Notes: generated by a model not told the origin, from the sequence alone. Shown: positions 9,039 to 18,375, counted from the stretch's first letter. The stretch is 64,000 bases of DNA from Spirosoma foliorum (GCF_014117325.1 NZ_CP059732.1:4849001-4913000); one strand, 5' to 3'. Made by a program: numbers and translations.

Positions 9039-10265
9039 TCAGTTTATCGACGCTAAGTCGGTATGCAATAGTCGTAGTGCGAGTTGATTTAGTTGCTGTT
9101 CCGAGCCCTGAAGGTGAAACGTTGTGTGTCGATGCTGGCGTTTCGAGCCGGGAGCCAGATTAGCCGCTGGCGATGAGGATTCTAGCTCGTAAAAATGCCC
9201 CATCTGCGGTTGCCCTGGCTTCATAGGACCATCGTTATATGCGTTAAGTACATCGCCAGAATAGGGATCTTTTTGGTGTTCCCAGGCAGAGTTGACATAC
9301 TGTCGATCATTCAGGTCAAAATCGTAGGTGACCAGTGTTAATGTTTTCGTGGCGGAGTCATAGCTACCAATCCAATTCGTAGCCCGGGCAGGCGAAACGC
9401 CAATTTTACTACGGTACTTTGCATCAGCTTTAAACTGCGCAGCCGTTTTCCCCATCTGTAATCGATCAGCGGGTACTTTCCCGAAATACGCATCATTAAC
9501 GGGTTGCCCATCCCCTTCCCGATAGGGCACGATAATCATGGACTCGGGCGACGCATTCATCATCCCCAAAATCCAGATTGACGGCATTCCGGTTTGAGCT
9601 TCCCAAGCCTTTTTCCCTTTGTTTGTAATAACATTGTCCGACTGAATGCCAACCGCTTTTAACGAATCGGTAGCAATAGCCAATTGCCGTTCAATTTCCG
9701 ATTTATCTAAGAGCTTGATCGTTCGTTCAATACCGATATCGAATTGCGTTCCCGAATAATTAACCAGCGATACATTTTTGGAAAAGGTGGCTATTGTTTT
9801 GGTGGTGCTAACGATTTCGAACGGTTCAGAGTCGATGGCTGCTGGTGTTTGCCAGTGGTCACCATCAAACGGATCGCCTTTTTTAAAATAAAGCGCATAT
9901 TGTCCACCTTCAGGCCCTAACCAGAAACGGTCTTCGCCCCCAAACGCATTCATGTGTGGCAGAAGTTTGCCGGATTTAATCAGTTCGTAGTTGATCCATC
10001 CATAACTGGCTTGCCCATCGGCCGTCGTCGTCATTACCCGTCCCTGATAGGCGGGGCAAATTAGGGCGCGGGCTTCTCCTAATGCTAATTCAACTAAATC
10101 GGAATGGTGCTCTTGTAAAAACTGTCGGTCGTTAGCGTACATATTCGTTGTAGGAACTTGGGAAATTGAATCGGCAGAGGTGACTTGTTCGTTGGTCGAT
10201 GCGGTTTTTCGAGTAGAACAGGCGATCAGCAAACCGCTAAAAATGAGTGCGATGATTTTGTTCAT
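9039..10265 (-). CDS. Lipoprotein, probable DUF6786 family
   Basis: The better start is MNKIIALIFSGLLIACSTRK (10265), which gives a lipoprotein signal peptide with the acylated Cys at residue 16; an upstream in-frame ATG at 10283 adds six residues. The ~408-aa product has GRVMTTTADG, AFGGEDRFWLGPEGG and a long beta-rich body, consistent with the DUF6786 family, whose fold I believe resembles galactose mutarotase. No enzymatic role is known to me. It stands alone on the minus strand, divergent from the GNAT gene. Confidence 0.65.
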   Translation of the reverse strand: MNKIIALIFSGLLIACSTRKTASTNEQVTSADSISQVPTTNMYANDRQFLQEHHSDLVELALGEARALICPAYQGRVMTTTADGQASYGWINYELIKSGKLLPHMNAFGGEDRFWLGPEGGQYALYFKKGDPFDGDHWQTPAAIDSEPFEIVSTTKTIATFSKNVSLVNYSGTQFDIGIERTIKLLDKSEIERQLAIATDSLKAVGIQSDNVITNKGKKAWEAQTGMPSIWILGMMNASPESMIIVPYREGDGQPVNDAYFGKVPADRLQMGKTAAQFKADAKYRSKIGVSPARATNWIGSYDSATKTLTLVTYDFDLNDRQYVNSAWEHQKDPYSGDVLNAYNDGPMKPGQPQMGHFYELESSSPAANLAPGSKRQHRHTTFHLQGSEQQLNQLALRLLHTDLASIN

Positions 10266-10344
10266 AAGAAATTCAATGTGCAATCTGAAAAATGCTGAAC
10301 TTGAACAGGCATTTTCGTAGCCACATGCATCTCTATAAATTACA

Positions 10345-10806
10345 GTGACGCCCCAATCTACTTTCGCAAATTTGATACAAATCAGAACTGCTGCCTCAAC
10401 CGATGAGCCAATCGTTTATAGTTTTTTATGCGATTTAGAAGAAACCATACTGGAGCGGGCAGCTTTCGGAATGGTTTACCAACAAAATCTGGCGAATCCA
10501 TCTATACATTATCTGGTAGCGGAGCAGCAAGGTGATGTAATTGGCTTCATTAGTTGTCATGTGCAGTATTTACTTCATCACTGTGGAAAAGTGGGCGAAA
10601 TTCAGGAATTATACGTTCGGCCCGATCTCCGGAATCAGCGTATCGGACATGAGCTTGTCTCGGCATTAGATGCGCTGGCAATTCGCGAGAATCTTGTTAA
10701 TCTGGAAGTAACCACTAATCAAAAACGGCTGGATACCGTTCGATTTTACGAACGCGAATCCTTTCAAAAAACGCACTTTAAATTGGTCAAACCCATTCAA
10801 CGCTAA
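10345..10806 (+). CDS. GNAT family N-acetyltransferase
   Basis: Protein of 153 aa, a single GNAT domain. The acetyl-CoA pyrophosphate loop is RNQRIGHEL (about residue 98), preceded by the beta-4 strand EIQELYVRPDL and followed by VNLEVTTNQKRLDTVRFYERESF, the usual C-terminal half. The start is a GTG; no in-frame ATG precedes the fold. The substrate cannot be inferred. The stop codon overlaps the start of the beta-lactamase gene (TAATG), so the two are co-translated and probably form a two-gene operon. Confidence 0.85.
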   Translation: MTPQSTFANLIQIRTAASTDEPIVYSFLCDLEETILERAAFGMVYQQNLANPSIHYLVAEQQGDVIGFISCHVQYLLHHCGKVGEIQELYVRPDLRNQRIGHELVSALDALAIRENLVNLEVTTNQKRLDTVRFYERESFQKTHFKLVKPIQR

Positions 10807-11720
10807 TGCGCCTTATCGTCCTCTATCTATTATTTACTCTACATACGCTCATAGCCAACTGCCAGCCATCAGCACGAAACGATGTCGCTCTGGAACGAAA
10901 ACTTATGGCTGCTCTCGCCAATTTTCGGGGAGATGTAGGTATATATGTGCGGAATCTTCGCACAGGTAAAACTGTCGCTATTAATGCTGATACGCTATTT
11001 CCCACGGCCAGCATGATCAAAATTCCGATCCAATGCGGCCTGTTCGACAAAATTCACAAAGGTGAGTTAGCGTATGATCAGGAATTAACCTACAAAGACT
11101 CGCTACACTACGACGACGGCATTGTGGGTTCCCTAAAAGACGGTACTAAGATTAGCCTTAACAAAGTAGTCATGCTGATGGAAACCGTCAGCGATAATAC
11201 CGGAAGTTTATGGTGCCAGGCACTGGCTGGCGGAGGAACGGCAATCAATAATTGGCTCGAAACGAGTGGTTTTCATCAAACTCGTGTCAACTCTCGAACT
11301 CCAGGCCGGGAAGGGAACCGCACGCAGTATGGCTGGGGGCAAACCACTCCGCGAGAAATGGCCGAATTACTCACCTACATTCGTCAGGGAAAAGCCATAA
11401 GTCCGGATGCCAGCGAAGAAATGTATCGGAATTTAGGGCGTCAATTTTGGGATAACGATGGGTTGTCGCAGATTCCACCCGATATAAAAACAGCCTGTAA
11501 AAATGGGGCCGTCAATCAATCTCGGTCAGAGGTTGTGTTTGTTCACGCTCCGCATGGTGAGTACGTATACTGTGTTATAACGAAGAATCAAAAAGACGAA
11601 AGCTGGGAGCGCACCAATGAAGGATATTCCTTATTGCGTACGGTGTCGTCAATACTCTGGCACTATTTTGAGCCTAAATCAAGTTGGAAACCAGTTGAAG
11701 GATATGAAAAATGGTGGTAA
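10806..11720 (+). CDS. Class A beta-lactamase-like serine hydrolase
   Basis: Protein of 304 aa with an N-terminal export signal (first ~20 residues). Active-site motifs of the class A fold are present: SMIK (S69-K72), SDN (S129-N131) and a KNG in the KTG position (in CKNGAVNQSR). The Asn in KNG and the unclear Glu166-type omega-loop residue make true beta-lactam hydrolysis uncertain; it could be a related peptidase or esterase. It overlaps the upstream GNAT gene by one base and ends at a strong bidirectional terminator. Confidence 0.85.
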   Translation: MRLIVLYLLFTLHTLIANCQPSARNDVALERKLMAALANFRGDVGIYVRNLRTGKTVAINADTLFPTASMIKIPIQCGLFDKIHKGELAYDQELTYKDSLHYDDGIVGSLKDGTKISLNKVVMLMETVSDNTGSLWCQALAGGGTAINNWLETSGFHQTRVNSRTPGREGNRTQYGWGQTTPREMAELLTYIRQGKAISPDASEEMYRNLGRQFWDNDGLSQIPPDIKTACKNGAVNQSRSEVVFVHAPHGEYVYCVITKNQKDESWERTNEGYSLLRTVSSILWHYFEPKSSWKPVEGYEKWW

Positions 11721-11722
11721 AC

Positions 11723-11757
11723 AAAAGCGCCGATTCTTCAGCAGAATCGGCGCTTTT
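11723..11757. terminator. Bidirectional intrinsic terminator
   Basis: Perfect 15-bp stem (11723-11737 with 11743-11757), 5-base loop, GCGCCGATTCT core flanked by AAAA on one side and TTTT on the other. It separates the convergent beta-lactamase gene and atpH. Confidence 0.92.
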
Positions 11758-11779
11758 AAGTAGGCAATGAATTTATCCT

Positions 11780-12319
11780 TTAGTTCAGAAACTGCAACCG
11801 TAGTTCGTTCAGCTGGCTGCGGATAGAACCATCAATCTGCTGGTCGCCAACGCGTAAAACGTAGCCTCCAATCAGACGAGAATCGATTTTTTCTTCTAAT
11901 TCAACCAATTTACTACCCGTCGTTTTCATAACCATTGCTTTGAACTTAGTCCGCAGTTCTTCGGTAAGGGGAACAGTGGTAATAACGGTTGCCCGATCAA
12001 CACCTTTCAGGCGATCGTATTGGTTGATGAACTCGTCGGCGATCGCGTCCATGATAGGCTCACGATTTTTCTTCGCGATGATTTCAAAAAATGACATCGT
12101 GACCGGATCGACGCGGCTAGCGAAAACGGCTTTCAAAACAGCGTTTTTCTTTTCAGCCCGAACGATCGGGTTCTTCAACATGAGCAACAATGGCCGACTA
12201 CCCGCCAATGTGTTTTTAAAGAAGACCATGTCTTTATACATGGTCTCAATCAAGCCTTTTTCCCGAGCCAAATCCAATAACGATTTAGCATAGCGAGCGG
12301 CTACAGTAGCAACTGCCAT
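11780..12319 (-). CDS. atpH: F1Fo ATP synthase subunit delta
   Basis: Protein of 179 aa, the usual length for AtpH/OSCP. It has the N-terminal helical bundle (VAARYAKSLLDLAREKGLIE) and the C-terminal signature segment KLVELEEKIDSRLIGGYVLRVGDQQIDGSI. It forms the peripheral stalk cap linking F1 to Fo. It starts 7 bp after atpF stops, so the two are one operon. It is the last gene of this cluster: atpA and atpG, which usually follow, are replaced by a convergent unrelated gene. Confidence 0.95.
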   Translation of the reverse strand: MAVATVAARYAKSLLDLAREKGLIETMYKDMVFFKNTLAGSRPLLLMLKNPIVRAEKKNAVLKAVFASRVDPVTMSFFEIIAKKNREPIMDAIADEFINQYDRLKGVDRATVITTVPLTEELRTKFKAMVMKTTGSKLVELEEKIDSRLIGGYVLRVGDQQIDGSIRSQLNELRLQFLN

Positions 12320-12326
12320 AATCGAA

Positions 12327-12821
12327 TTAGTTTAAGCGTGAATTGGCAACCAGATCGCTCACCAGTTTCTCCTGTGCTGATTTATCACTAAGTTCTTTCC
12401 GAAGAACTTTCTCAGCAATATCAAGCGACAGCGTAACAACTTCTTTTTTCATTTGCATCACCAACGCCTGACGTTCGTTCTGCATCGATTCACGAGCTTG
12501 CTCCAGAATCCGTTTGCCTTCCGACTCCGCTTTATCACGAGAATCGGCGAGCATTTTATCAGCAGTTTCTTTAGCACCGCGCAGAATTGCTTCCCGCTCC
12601 GAGCGAGCTTGAGCCAACAATTTTTCGTTATCAGCTTTCAGTGCTGTCATTTCCAGGCGAGTTTTTTCGGCCAGATCAAGCGCACTTTGAATGTTGTTTT
12701 CGCGCTCGTTCAGGCTTTCCGTAATAGGTTTCCAGGCAAATGCACGAAGAATCAAAAACAGGCCGAGGAACACTACCACCTGCCAGAATAAAAGACCGAG
12801 ATCGGGAGTAAGCAAATCCAT
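12327..12821 (-). CDS. atpF: F1Fo ATP synthase subunit b
   Basis: Protein of 164 aa. One N-terminal membrane helix (LGLLFWQVVVFLGLFLILR) is followed by a long, charged, Ala/Glu/Lys-rich coiled coil to the C-terminus, the peripheral stalk of the ATP synthase. It directly precedes atpH and is separated from atpE by a 240-bp gap with two inverted repeats. Confidence 0.95.
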   Translation of the reverse strand: MDLLTPDLGLLFWQVVVFLGLFLILRAFAWKPITESLNERENNIQSALDLAEKTRLEMTALKADNEKLLAQARSEREAILRGAKETADKMLADSRDKAESEGKRILEQARESMQNERQALVMQMKKEVVTLSLDIAEKVLRKELSDKSAQEKLVSDLVANSRLN

Positions 12822-12822
12822 A

Positions 12823-12921
12823 GATTTACGTTTTACGATGTGTGATTTACAATATTTTTACGGTCACGACTACCCTTACTCTCTACCTATCTCGTAAATT
12901 GTAAATCGTAAATCGTAACTC
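12823..12921. repeat. Imperfect inverted repeat of TTTACGA words between atpE and atpF
   Basis: The left part (about 12823-12852) repeats GATTTACG/TTTTACGATG/GTGATTTAC and the right part (about 12892-12920) is its imperfect complement (CGTAAATTGTAAATCGTAAATCGTAACTC). It belongs to the same word family as the hairpins at 173-230 and 13362-13428. Confidence 0.7.
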
Positions 12922-12941
12922 AATTCAATCTTTTGTTAGAG

Positions 12942-12979
12942 AATGTTCGCCCATCGGCAAACCCAAACGGGCGAACATT
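12942..12979 (-). terminator. Hairpin in the atpE-atpF gap
   Basis: Perfect 11-bp stem (12942-12952 with 12969-12979, GC-rich GTTCGCCC core) and 16-base loop, just downstream of atpE on the coding strand. No long U-run follows, so it may stabilise the abundant atpE message or partly attenuate transcription rather than terminate fully. Confidence 0.6.
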
Positions 12980-13061
12980 TTCTGAGAATTTGGTGAGCAG
13001 TGGAGCCAGTGCCTAATGCAACCAGCCTACTCAAAGGTAACGTCTGTGGCGCTCAGCCCAA

Positions 13062-13334
<273 letters not shown>

Positions 13335-13361
13335 TTATTAGTGAAACAAAAGATTGCGTAT

Positions 13362-13428
13362 TGATTTACGATTTACGAGGTACGATTTACCAACACATCG
13401 TAATTAGTAATGCGACCTTCGTAAATCA
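13362..13428. repeat. Inverted repeat of TTTACGA words between atpB and atpE
   Basis: TGATTTACGA (13362-13371) pairs with TCGTAAATCA (13419-13428); the inside repeats ATTTACGA/GGTACGATTTAC. The right arm overlaps the atpB stop codon. It is of the same family as 173-230 and 12823-12921. Confidence 0.7.
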
Positions 13429-14541
13429 GTGCGCTTCTGCGCCTTCGTAACCGATACCGTGGTCAGCTTCATGGTGTTCTTCTACCGCACTACCGATGTA
13501 CATAGCCGTCAGCAGTGTGAAGATGAACGCTTGTAGAAACGCCACCAATAATTCGATTAAATTCAAAAACAGGGTAAAAAACAGGACAACTGGGCTGATA
13601 GCAATGCTGGTTCCCATACCACCCATGTGATTGGCCATGAAAATCAGACCTAACAAACTCAGGATGATGATGTGACCAGCGGTGATGTTAGCGAACAACC
13701 GGATCATGAGCGATAATGGCTTCATGAATACGCCTACAATCTCAACCGGAATCATAATGGGCAGCAAAAGAACCGGAACACCCGTTGGCTTCAGAATGTG
13801 CAGCCAGTAATGCTTGTTGCCACTGAACGTAACGATCAGGAAGGTGATTACAGACAGCACCAACGTAACAGCAATGTTACCCGTCAGGTTAGCTGCACCG
13901 GGTAGCAGACCCAGCAGGTTGTTGATCAGAATGAAGAAGAATAACGTCAGCAGATAAGGCAGAAACTTTGTGTATTTAGGACCAATGCTTGGTTTGGCGA
14001 TTTCGTCCCGAACGAACAAAATGATAGGTTCCAAAAACGACTGAATACCTTTTGGAGCTTTGCCTTTATTCTTTTTGTAGCCACTGCTAACTGCCGAAAA
14101 CACCAGGATCATAATAACGGCACTCAACAGTAGGGACGCTACGTTTTTGGTGATTGAGAAGTTGTAGAATTTCGCTTCGTGATCAACCTTGCCTTCTGCA
14201 TCTACACGATGAATTTTGCCATGCTCATTCTTGTACCCTTCGTATACTTCGCCATGAGCCAGCCGTGATGATGAGAAAACTTCCAGACCCCGATCTTTCG
14301 AGTACAAAATTACGGGTAAATGCAAAGTAACACCGTGTGCAAACTCCCAACCATGATCGTCTTTAATGTGGTGCATAATCATTTCACCTACATTAAATTT
14401 CCCTTTATGTTCGGCGGCTTTGCCTTCGTGTTGGGCGTGTGCTTCGCCCTCCTGACTATGCTCCTGCGCCTGAGCGCCTACTAACGAACTCAAAATGAGA
14501 GCCGTTGCTACTAATAACTTCTTAATTGACGAACGCATCAT
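13426..14541 (-). CDS. atpB: F1Fo ATP synthase subunit a
   Basis: I place the start at the tandem ATGs (14541/14538), which give a signal peptide (MRSSIKKLLVATALILSSLVGAQAQ); a longer in-frame reading from 14691 would overlap atpI. An AAAGGATC stretch lies upstream. The ~371-aa product has a histidine-rich extracytoplasmic N-terminal domain typical of Bacteroidota subunit a, then the membrane part with MKPLSLMIRLFANITAGHII, including the essential Arg of the proton path, and LIELLVAFLQAFIFTLLTAMYIG. It is followed by atpE and preceded by atpI at 19 bp. Confidence 0.95.
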   Translation of the reverse strand: MMRSSIKKLLVATALILSSLVGAQAQEHSQEGEAHAQHEGKAAEHKGKFNVGEMIMHHIKDDHGWEFAHGVTLHLPVILYSKDRGLEVFSSSRLAHGEVYEGYKNEHGKIHRVDAEGKVDHEAKFYNFSITKNVASLLLSAVIMILVFSAVSSGYKKNKGKAPKGIQSFLEPIILFVRDEIAKPSIGPKYTKFLPYLLTLFFFILINNLLGLLPGAANLTGNIAVTLVLSVITFLIVTFSGNKHYWLHILKPTGVPVLLLPIMIPVEIVGVFMKPLSLMIRLFANITAGHIIILSLLGLIFMANHMGGMGTSIAISPVVLFFTLFLNLIELLVAFLQAFIFTLLTAMYIGSAVEEHHEADHGIGYEGAEAH

Positions 14542-14560
14542 ATGATGTGACAGATCCTTT

Positions 14561-14923
14561 TTACGAATCGCGTCGCAAGTTACGAGTAAGCGTCCAAATC
14601 TCAAAGCCCGTGTAACATATATATAGTACAAGAAAGTCCAAAACGAAGGCTCGGCGTTGCTCAATATGGCGGAATAGAAAAAAACCAACAAAGGCTAGTC
14701 CGAGTATTAAACGGGCAACCGTTGCGGCAAGGTAAAGCGGGATGAGTCGCTCCCGATTGTCTTGTAAACCAGTCTCTACCAGCCGTTGAGTTAGAATTGA
14801 GACGCTTAGAAAAAAGCCAAGTATAATTTTCCAGTCAGGGTGCAACCAGGGAGAAACCGAATATCGTTCGGCTATGAAAAATACAATTGCTAATATGATG
14901 GTAAATAAGAATGTACGAAGCAT
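14561..14923 (-). CDS. AtpI-like membrane protein of the ATP synthase cluster
   Basis: Protein of 120 aa with about four hydrophobic segments. It sits 19 bp upstream of atpB in the position of the poorly conserved ATP synthase assembly protein I (AtpI), thought to help assemble the c-ring. Identification rests on position and membrane topology, since AtpI sequences diverge strongly. Upstream of it, a toxin-antitoxin pair separates it from atpZ. Confidence 0.7.
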   Translation of the reverse strand: MLRTFLFTIILAIVFFIAERYSVSPWLHPDWKIILGFFLSVSILTQRLVETGLQDNRERLIPLYLAATVARLILGLAFVGFFLFRHIEQRRAFVLDFLVLYICYTGFEIWTLTRNLRRDS

Positions 14924-14962
14924 GAGGCAGGAATAAGCGGAGAAATACAGAGAGGATAAAAC

Positions 14963-15304
14963 TTACTCGCCGAACAAGGTTTCTACGATTTTGAGTAAGA
15001 CATCTTTCTTTATACTACTCTCTTCCGATTTATCGTAGATCGTAATCAGATAAATATCTATTCCTTCTTCGGCTTCAGTGAGTAGATAGGTAATTACCCG
15101 AAAACCGCCACTTTTCCCTTTGCCTTTACTCTTACTGGCTAATCGAACTTTATAAAGCCCTGATCCAAGCGGCTCGCCAGTTTTTGGGGTTTCTGAAATA
15201 GTTTCAATGAGGTCATCTAGCTCACTTTCCAATGATACAAATTTCTTTACCAGTCTTTTGTATCGGCTCTCAAAATAAGTCGTTAGCGTTACTCTATTCG
15301 CCAT
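14963..15304 (-). CDS. RelE/ParE-superfamily toxin of a type II toxin-antitoxin pair
   Basis: Protein of 113 aa with the compact RelE-fold pattern: an N-terminal helical part (YFESRYKRLVKKF), then GLYKVRLASKSKGKGKSGGFRVITYLL and IYLLTIYDKSE-like strands (here IYLITIYDKSEES), the Arg/Lys-rich face used by mRNA-interferase toxins. The KGKGKSGGFR segment resembles the HigB/RelE group. It overlaps the antitoxin reading frame by 11 bp, the usual coupled arrangement. The pair lies inside the ATP synthase gene cluster between atpZ and atpI, which suggests insertion. Confidence 0.82.
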   Translation of the reverse strand: MANRVTLTTYFESRYKRLVKKFVSLESELDDLIETISETPKTGEPLGSGLYKVRLASKSKGKGKSGGFRVITYLLTEAEEGIDIYLITIYDKSEESSIKKDVLLKIVETLFGE

Positions 15305-15515
15305 CTTTCATCTCTTGCTTGAGGTCGGCGAACGTTCTACGAGGTAGTTTTCCGTCCCGAATCAGCTTCACCTGTTTCAAGCTTTCTTCTATTTCTTCCA
15401 TCAGTGATAAAGGTTTCTCTTCTTCATCCTCACTGATAATTAGTTTCTTTAATTCTTGCCGAACTCGCTTGGGCAAAACTTTATATTGTTCGTAAATAAT
15501 TTGGGCAGTACTCAT
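15294..15515 (-). CDS. Antitoxin partner of the RelE-like toxin
   Basis: Small acidic protein of 73 aa (MSTAQIIYEQYKVLPKRVRQ...). The N-terminal YEQYKVLPKRVRQELKKLI resembles small antitoxins with a YxxxKxLPxxxxxE helix; the C-terminal half is Glu/Lys rich and probably disordered until it binds the toxin. No clear helix-turn-helix is visible, so autoregulation cannot be asserted. It overlaps the toxin start by 11 bp and has its own 137-bp upstream gap for a promoter. Confidence 0.75.
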   Translation of the reverse strand: MSTAQIIYEQYKVLPKRVRQELKKLIISEDEEEKPLSLMEEIEESLKQVKLIRDGKLPRRTFADLKQEMKDGE

Positions 15516-15652
15516 TGAATAAATTAAGCTAGTTGAAGAAAATCAGATTAATCAACTTTCTTGTTATCATAAATAACCTAAATCAATTATACTTAAAATC
15601 TTCACAAAGGTACATTTTCCTATAGTCATCTCATCCTCAAGCCAGGAATTGA

Positions 15653-15916
15653 CTATCTTTTTGTCAACTGGCGGATAAATAAATAAAGTGAAGCGCCGAT
15701 AGCCGTTAGAGATAATGCAATAGTCCAGATAGGTCGACGGTTTTGCTGCCAGGCATCTAGTTTCATACCTGCCCATACGCCGAGGCCGATCGTTCCTAAC
15801 ATTTGAAAGGCGATGCCACTGAACTGAACAAACGACGTTGTTTTTTCAGTCGCTTTCTTTAGTGGATCACTACTTCCAGAAGGCTTAAGGTTGGGTTGCT
15901 CAGGTTCGTTTTCCAT
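15653..15916 (-). CDS. AtpZ/AtpI-family protein
   Basis: The start MENEPEQPN (15916) is preferred over an upstream ATG (15949). The 87-aa protein has a soluble N-terminus and two membrane helices: FSGIAFQMLGTIGLGVWAGMKLD and PIWTIALSLTAIGASLYLFI. The IAFQM...GxWxGxxLD pattern is that of AtpZ (putative F1Fo-ATPase accessory subunit). It is the first gene of the ATP synthase cluster and diverges from sprE, so the 115-bp gap probably carries both promoters. Confidence 0.85.
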   Translation of the reverse strand: MENEPEQPNLKPSGSSDPLKKATEKTTSFVQFSGIAFQMLGTIGLGVWAGMKLDAWQQNRRPIWTIALSLTAIGASLYLFIRQLTKR

Positions 15917-16031
15917 AGAATTCGCGCTGAAATACAATATGCCGTACAAAATTCGTTAATTTGGCCTAACGTTCCATATTGCCTAACCACTATGAAACGT
16001 TTTAATACGAGTGACCACGTGTTATTTTCGA

Positions 16032-18281
16032 ATGTCCCGCTATTTTCGTCATCACCTCTTCCTGTTCTATACGGTCCTTACGACACTGACCGTTGGGCTG
16101 AATTCATGTTCGCAATATAGCACCAAGCCCGTCAGCAAAGGGTATCATAACCTGACAGCTCATTTTAATGCCTACGTAATTGCCCGCGATGAAATTGCCC
16201 AGGCAGAGCAGGAACTCTTTAAAAAGAGGCAGGAAAACTACAGCCAGTTATTACCCATTCTATTACCGATCGATTCTATACAGACACTATCGGTAAAACC
16301 ACAGCTAGATGATGCAATAAAAAAGGCTTCGCTTATTCCCGAACGTCATCAAAATAGCAAATGGCTCGATAACGCATATATACTCATTGGCCGGGCGCGG
16401 CTGTTAAAACAAGACTTGCCGAACGCGATAGAGGTATTCAAATATGTGAATACCAAAGGAACCAATGAGGACGATAAGCACACGGCCTTAGTTGGTTTAA
16501 TGCGAGCCTACACTGAAGCGAGCGACTATACGAATGCGCTGAACGTAGCCGAGTATTTGCGAAATCAGCCTCTCAATAAAATCAACACCCGCGACTTTTA
16601 TCTAACAAAAGCCTACTTACATGAACGACAAGGGGAATATGCAACCGCAGTTGGTATTCTGGATGCCACCTTTCCAGTCTTGAAAAAAGGGGAAGTTACC
16701 GCCCGACTACATTTGATTGCAGGGCAATTGTATGATCTGATCGGCCAGCCTGCAAAAGCCGTTGACCACTATAGAAAGGTACTCAAATCAAGACCAACCT
16801 ACGATCAGTCGTTTTATGCAAACCTCTACGCCATTCAAAGTAATGGCCTGACAGGCGACCAAAAACGAATGGCTCAGTCAAACGAGACATTTGAAGAATT
16901 GCTTAAGGATCATAAAAATGCAGATCTGAAAGATAAAATTTACTTCACAATGGGTTTGCTCGAAGCCCGCAGCGGCCGAACTGATAAAGCAATCAAACTC
17001 TATAGTCAGTCTATTCAGGCAGCTGGTTCAAATACTCAGCAAGTACCTTACACATATCTGGAAATTGGCAAGCTGTATTTTGAAAAGAAAGCCGACTACA
17101 CTCATGCAAAAATGTACTATGATAGTGCATTGGCCCTATTACCCAAACAATCCCCCGATTATGCTACGCTCCTGAATCGTAAAAAGACATTGGATGAGTT
17201 TGTTCTCTATCAAATAACCATCCGAACCGACGACAGCTTGCTCCACTTGGCCCAACTCGATCCTGCAGCACTTGATAAACAGTTGAATGACGTAATTGCA
17301 AAGCAAGAAAAAGCAGACAAAGCACAGGCTGATCTGGCAAAGCAAATTATCGATAAGGCTACCAATGGCAATATTAATTCTGTACCCGGCGCTACAAACT
17401 CTAATTTACAGCCTGGCGAACGCTGGATTCTCTATAATCCGGTTAACTTAAGTCAGGGAAGGCAGGAATTTACATCTCGTTGGGGCAACCGTCCTTTAGA
17501 AGATAACTGGCGACGTAGTAATAAAGAGTCATCCGAAGCTGTAGCGGGCGTTAATAGTCCTGTTTCGGGGGCTTCGCCGGCTAATTCGGTAAACCCAAAC
17601 GCCACCTTATCGACTGCGGATGTATCAGGTCCTGTCGCTGATTTAACCAGTCCAGCCGCTGGCCGGAAGGCGAAGAAGGATGCCATGATGGCCAAAATTC
17701 CGTTTACAAAAGAAGCACAGACGGCGGCCAATCAACGAATTGAAAATGCGCTTTACAAATTAGGAAAGCTTTACAAATTTCAATTAAACCAGCCTGCCGA
17801 TGCCATTCCGACATTCGAGCAGTTGTTAACTCGCTATCCAAACACATTACAAAAACCAGAGGTATATTATCTACTTTATCTTTCAAATGAGCAGCTAGGG
17901 AAAGCTTCCTCCTGGAAAGATAAATTGCTGGCCGAGTATCCAAATACCTCTTATGCGCGTCTAACAGGTAAAGCGGCTGCTCACACAACCGATTCAGAAG
18001 CACAGGCCCTCAAGACCTATACAGCCATTTATGAATTGTATAAGACGAATCCAACGGAAGCATTAGCACGTGCCGAAACAGCCATGAGTGGCATGGCCGG
18101 TACGCAGTTAGAAGACAAATTGGCTTTGTTACGAGTTATGTTAATTGGCAAGGTTCAGAATGTGGACGCTTACCGTCAGGCCTTAAATGAATTTGTGCGT
18201 GATTACCCAGGCAGTCAGTTACTCCCCCGCGTAAAAGAAATGCAAACTGCTGCTGATCAGGCAACAGCGAAACGAAAATAA
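16032..18281 (+). CDS. sprE: Type IX secretion/gliding lipoprotein SprE (PorW)
   Basis: The start MSRYFRHHLFLFYTVL (16032) gives a lipoprotein signal peptide ending at LNSC; an upstream GTG (16011) is less likely. The ~749-aa product carries the SprE/PorW hallmark just after the lipid anchor (SKGYHNLTAHFNAYVIARDE), then many tetratricopeptide repeats to the C-terminus, with a low-complexity Ser/Ala/Pro stretch near residues 500-560. In this family the protein links the PorKN rings to the translocon at the outer membrane. It is divergent from atpZ, and about 4.5 kb from the gldKLMN cluster, so this region groups much of the type IX machinery. Confidence 0.9.
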   Translation: MSRYFRHHLFLFYTVLTTLTVGLNSCSQYSTKPVSKGYHNLTAHFNAYVIARDEIAQAEQELFKKRQENYSQLLPILLPIDSIQTLSVKPQLDDAIKKASLIPERHQNSKWLDNAYILIGRARLLKQDLPNAIEVFKYVNTKGTNEDDKHTALVGLMRAYTEASDYTNALNVAEYLRNQPLNKINTRDFYLTKAYLHERQGEYATAVGILDATFPVLKKGEVTARLHLIAGQLYDLIGQPAKAVDHYRKVLKSRPTYDQSFYANLYAIQSNGLTGDQKRMAQSNETFEELLKDHKNADLKDKIYFTMGLLEARSGRTDKAIKLYSQSIQAAGSNTQQVPYTYLEIGKLYFEKKADYTHAKMYYDSALALLPKQSPDYATLLNRKKTLDEFVLYQITIRTDDSLLHLAQLDPAALDKQLNDVIAKQEKADKAQADLAKQIIDKATNGNINSVPGATNSNLQPGERWILYNPVNLSQGRQEFTSRWGNRPLEDNWRRSNKESSEAVAGVNSPVSGASPANSVNPNATLSTADVSGPVADLTSPAAGRKAKKDAMMAKIPFTKEAQTAANQRIENALYKLGKLYKFQLNQPADAIPTFEQLLTRYPNTLQKPEVYYLLYLSNEQLGKASSWKDKLLAEYPNTSYARLTGKAAAHTTDSEAQALKTYTAIYELYKTNPTEALARAETAMSGMAGTQLEDKLALLRVMLIGKVQNVDAYRQALNEFVRDYPGSQLLPRVKEMQTAADQATAKRK

Positions 18282-18294
18282 AGTAGGTCTTCGG

Positions 18295-18360
18295 TTTATG
18301 GTTTTCGGCCTACAATTATCACAAGCACACTAGCGAAAACTGTAAACCGAAAACCATAAA
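18295..18360. repeat. Inverted repeat between sprE and PBP1A
   Basis: TTTATGGTTTTCGG (18295-18308) pairs with CCGAAAACCATAAA (18347-18360); the inside partly repeats the same words (TTCGGTTTATGG, GTAAACCGAAAACC). It lies between two genes on the same strand. Confidence 0.75.
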
Positions 18361-18375
18361 TCTAGGAATTTAACA

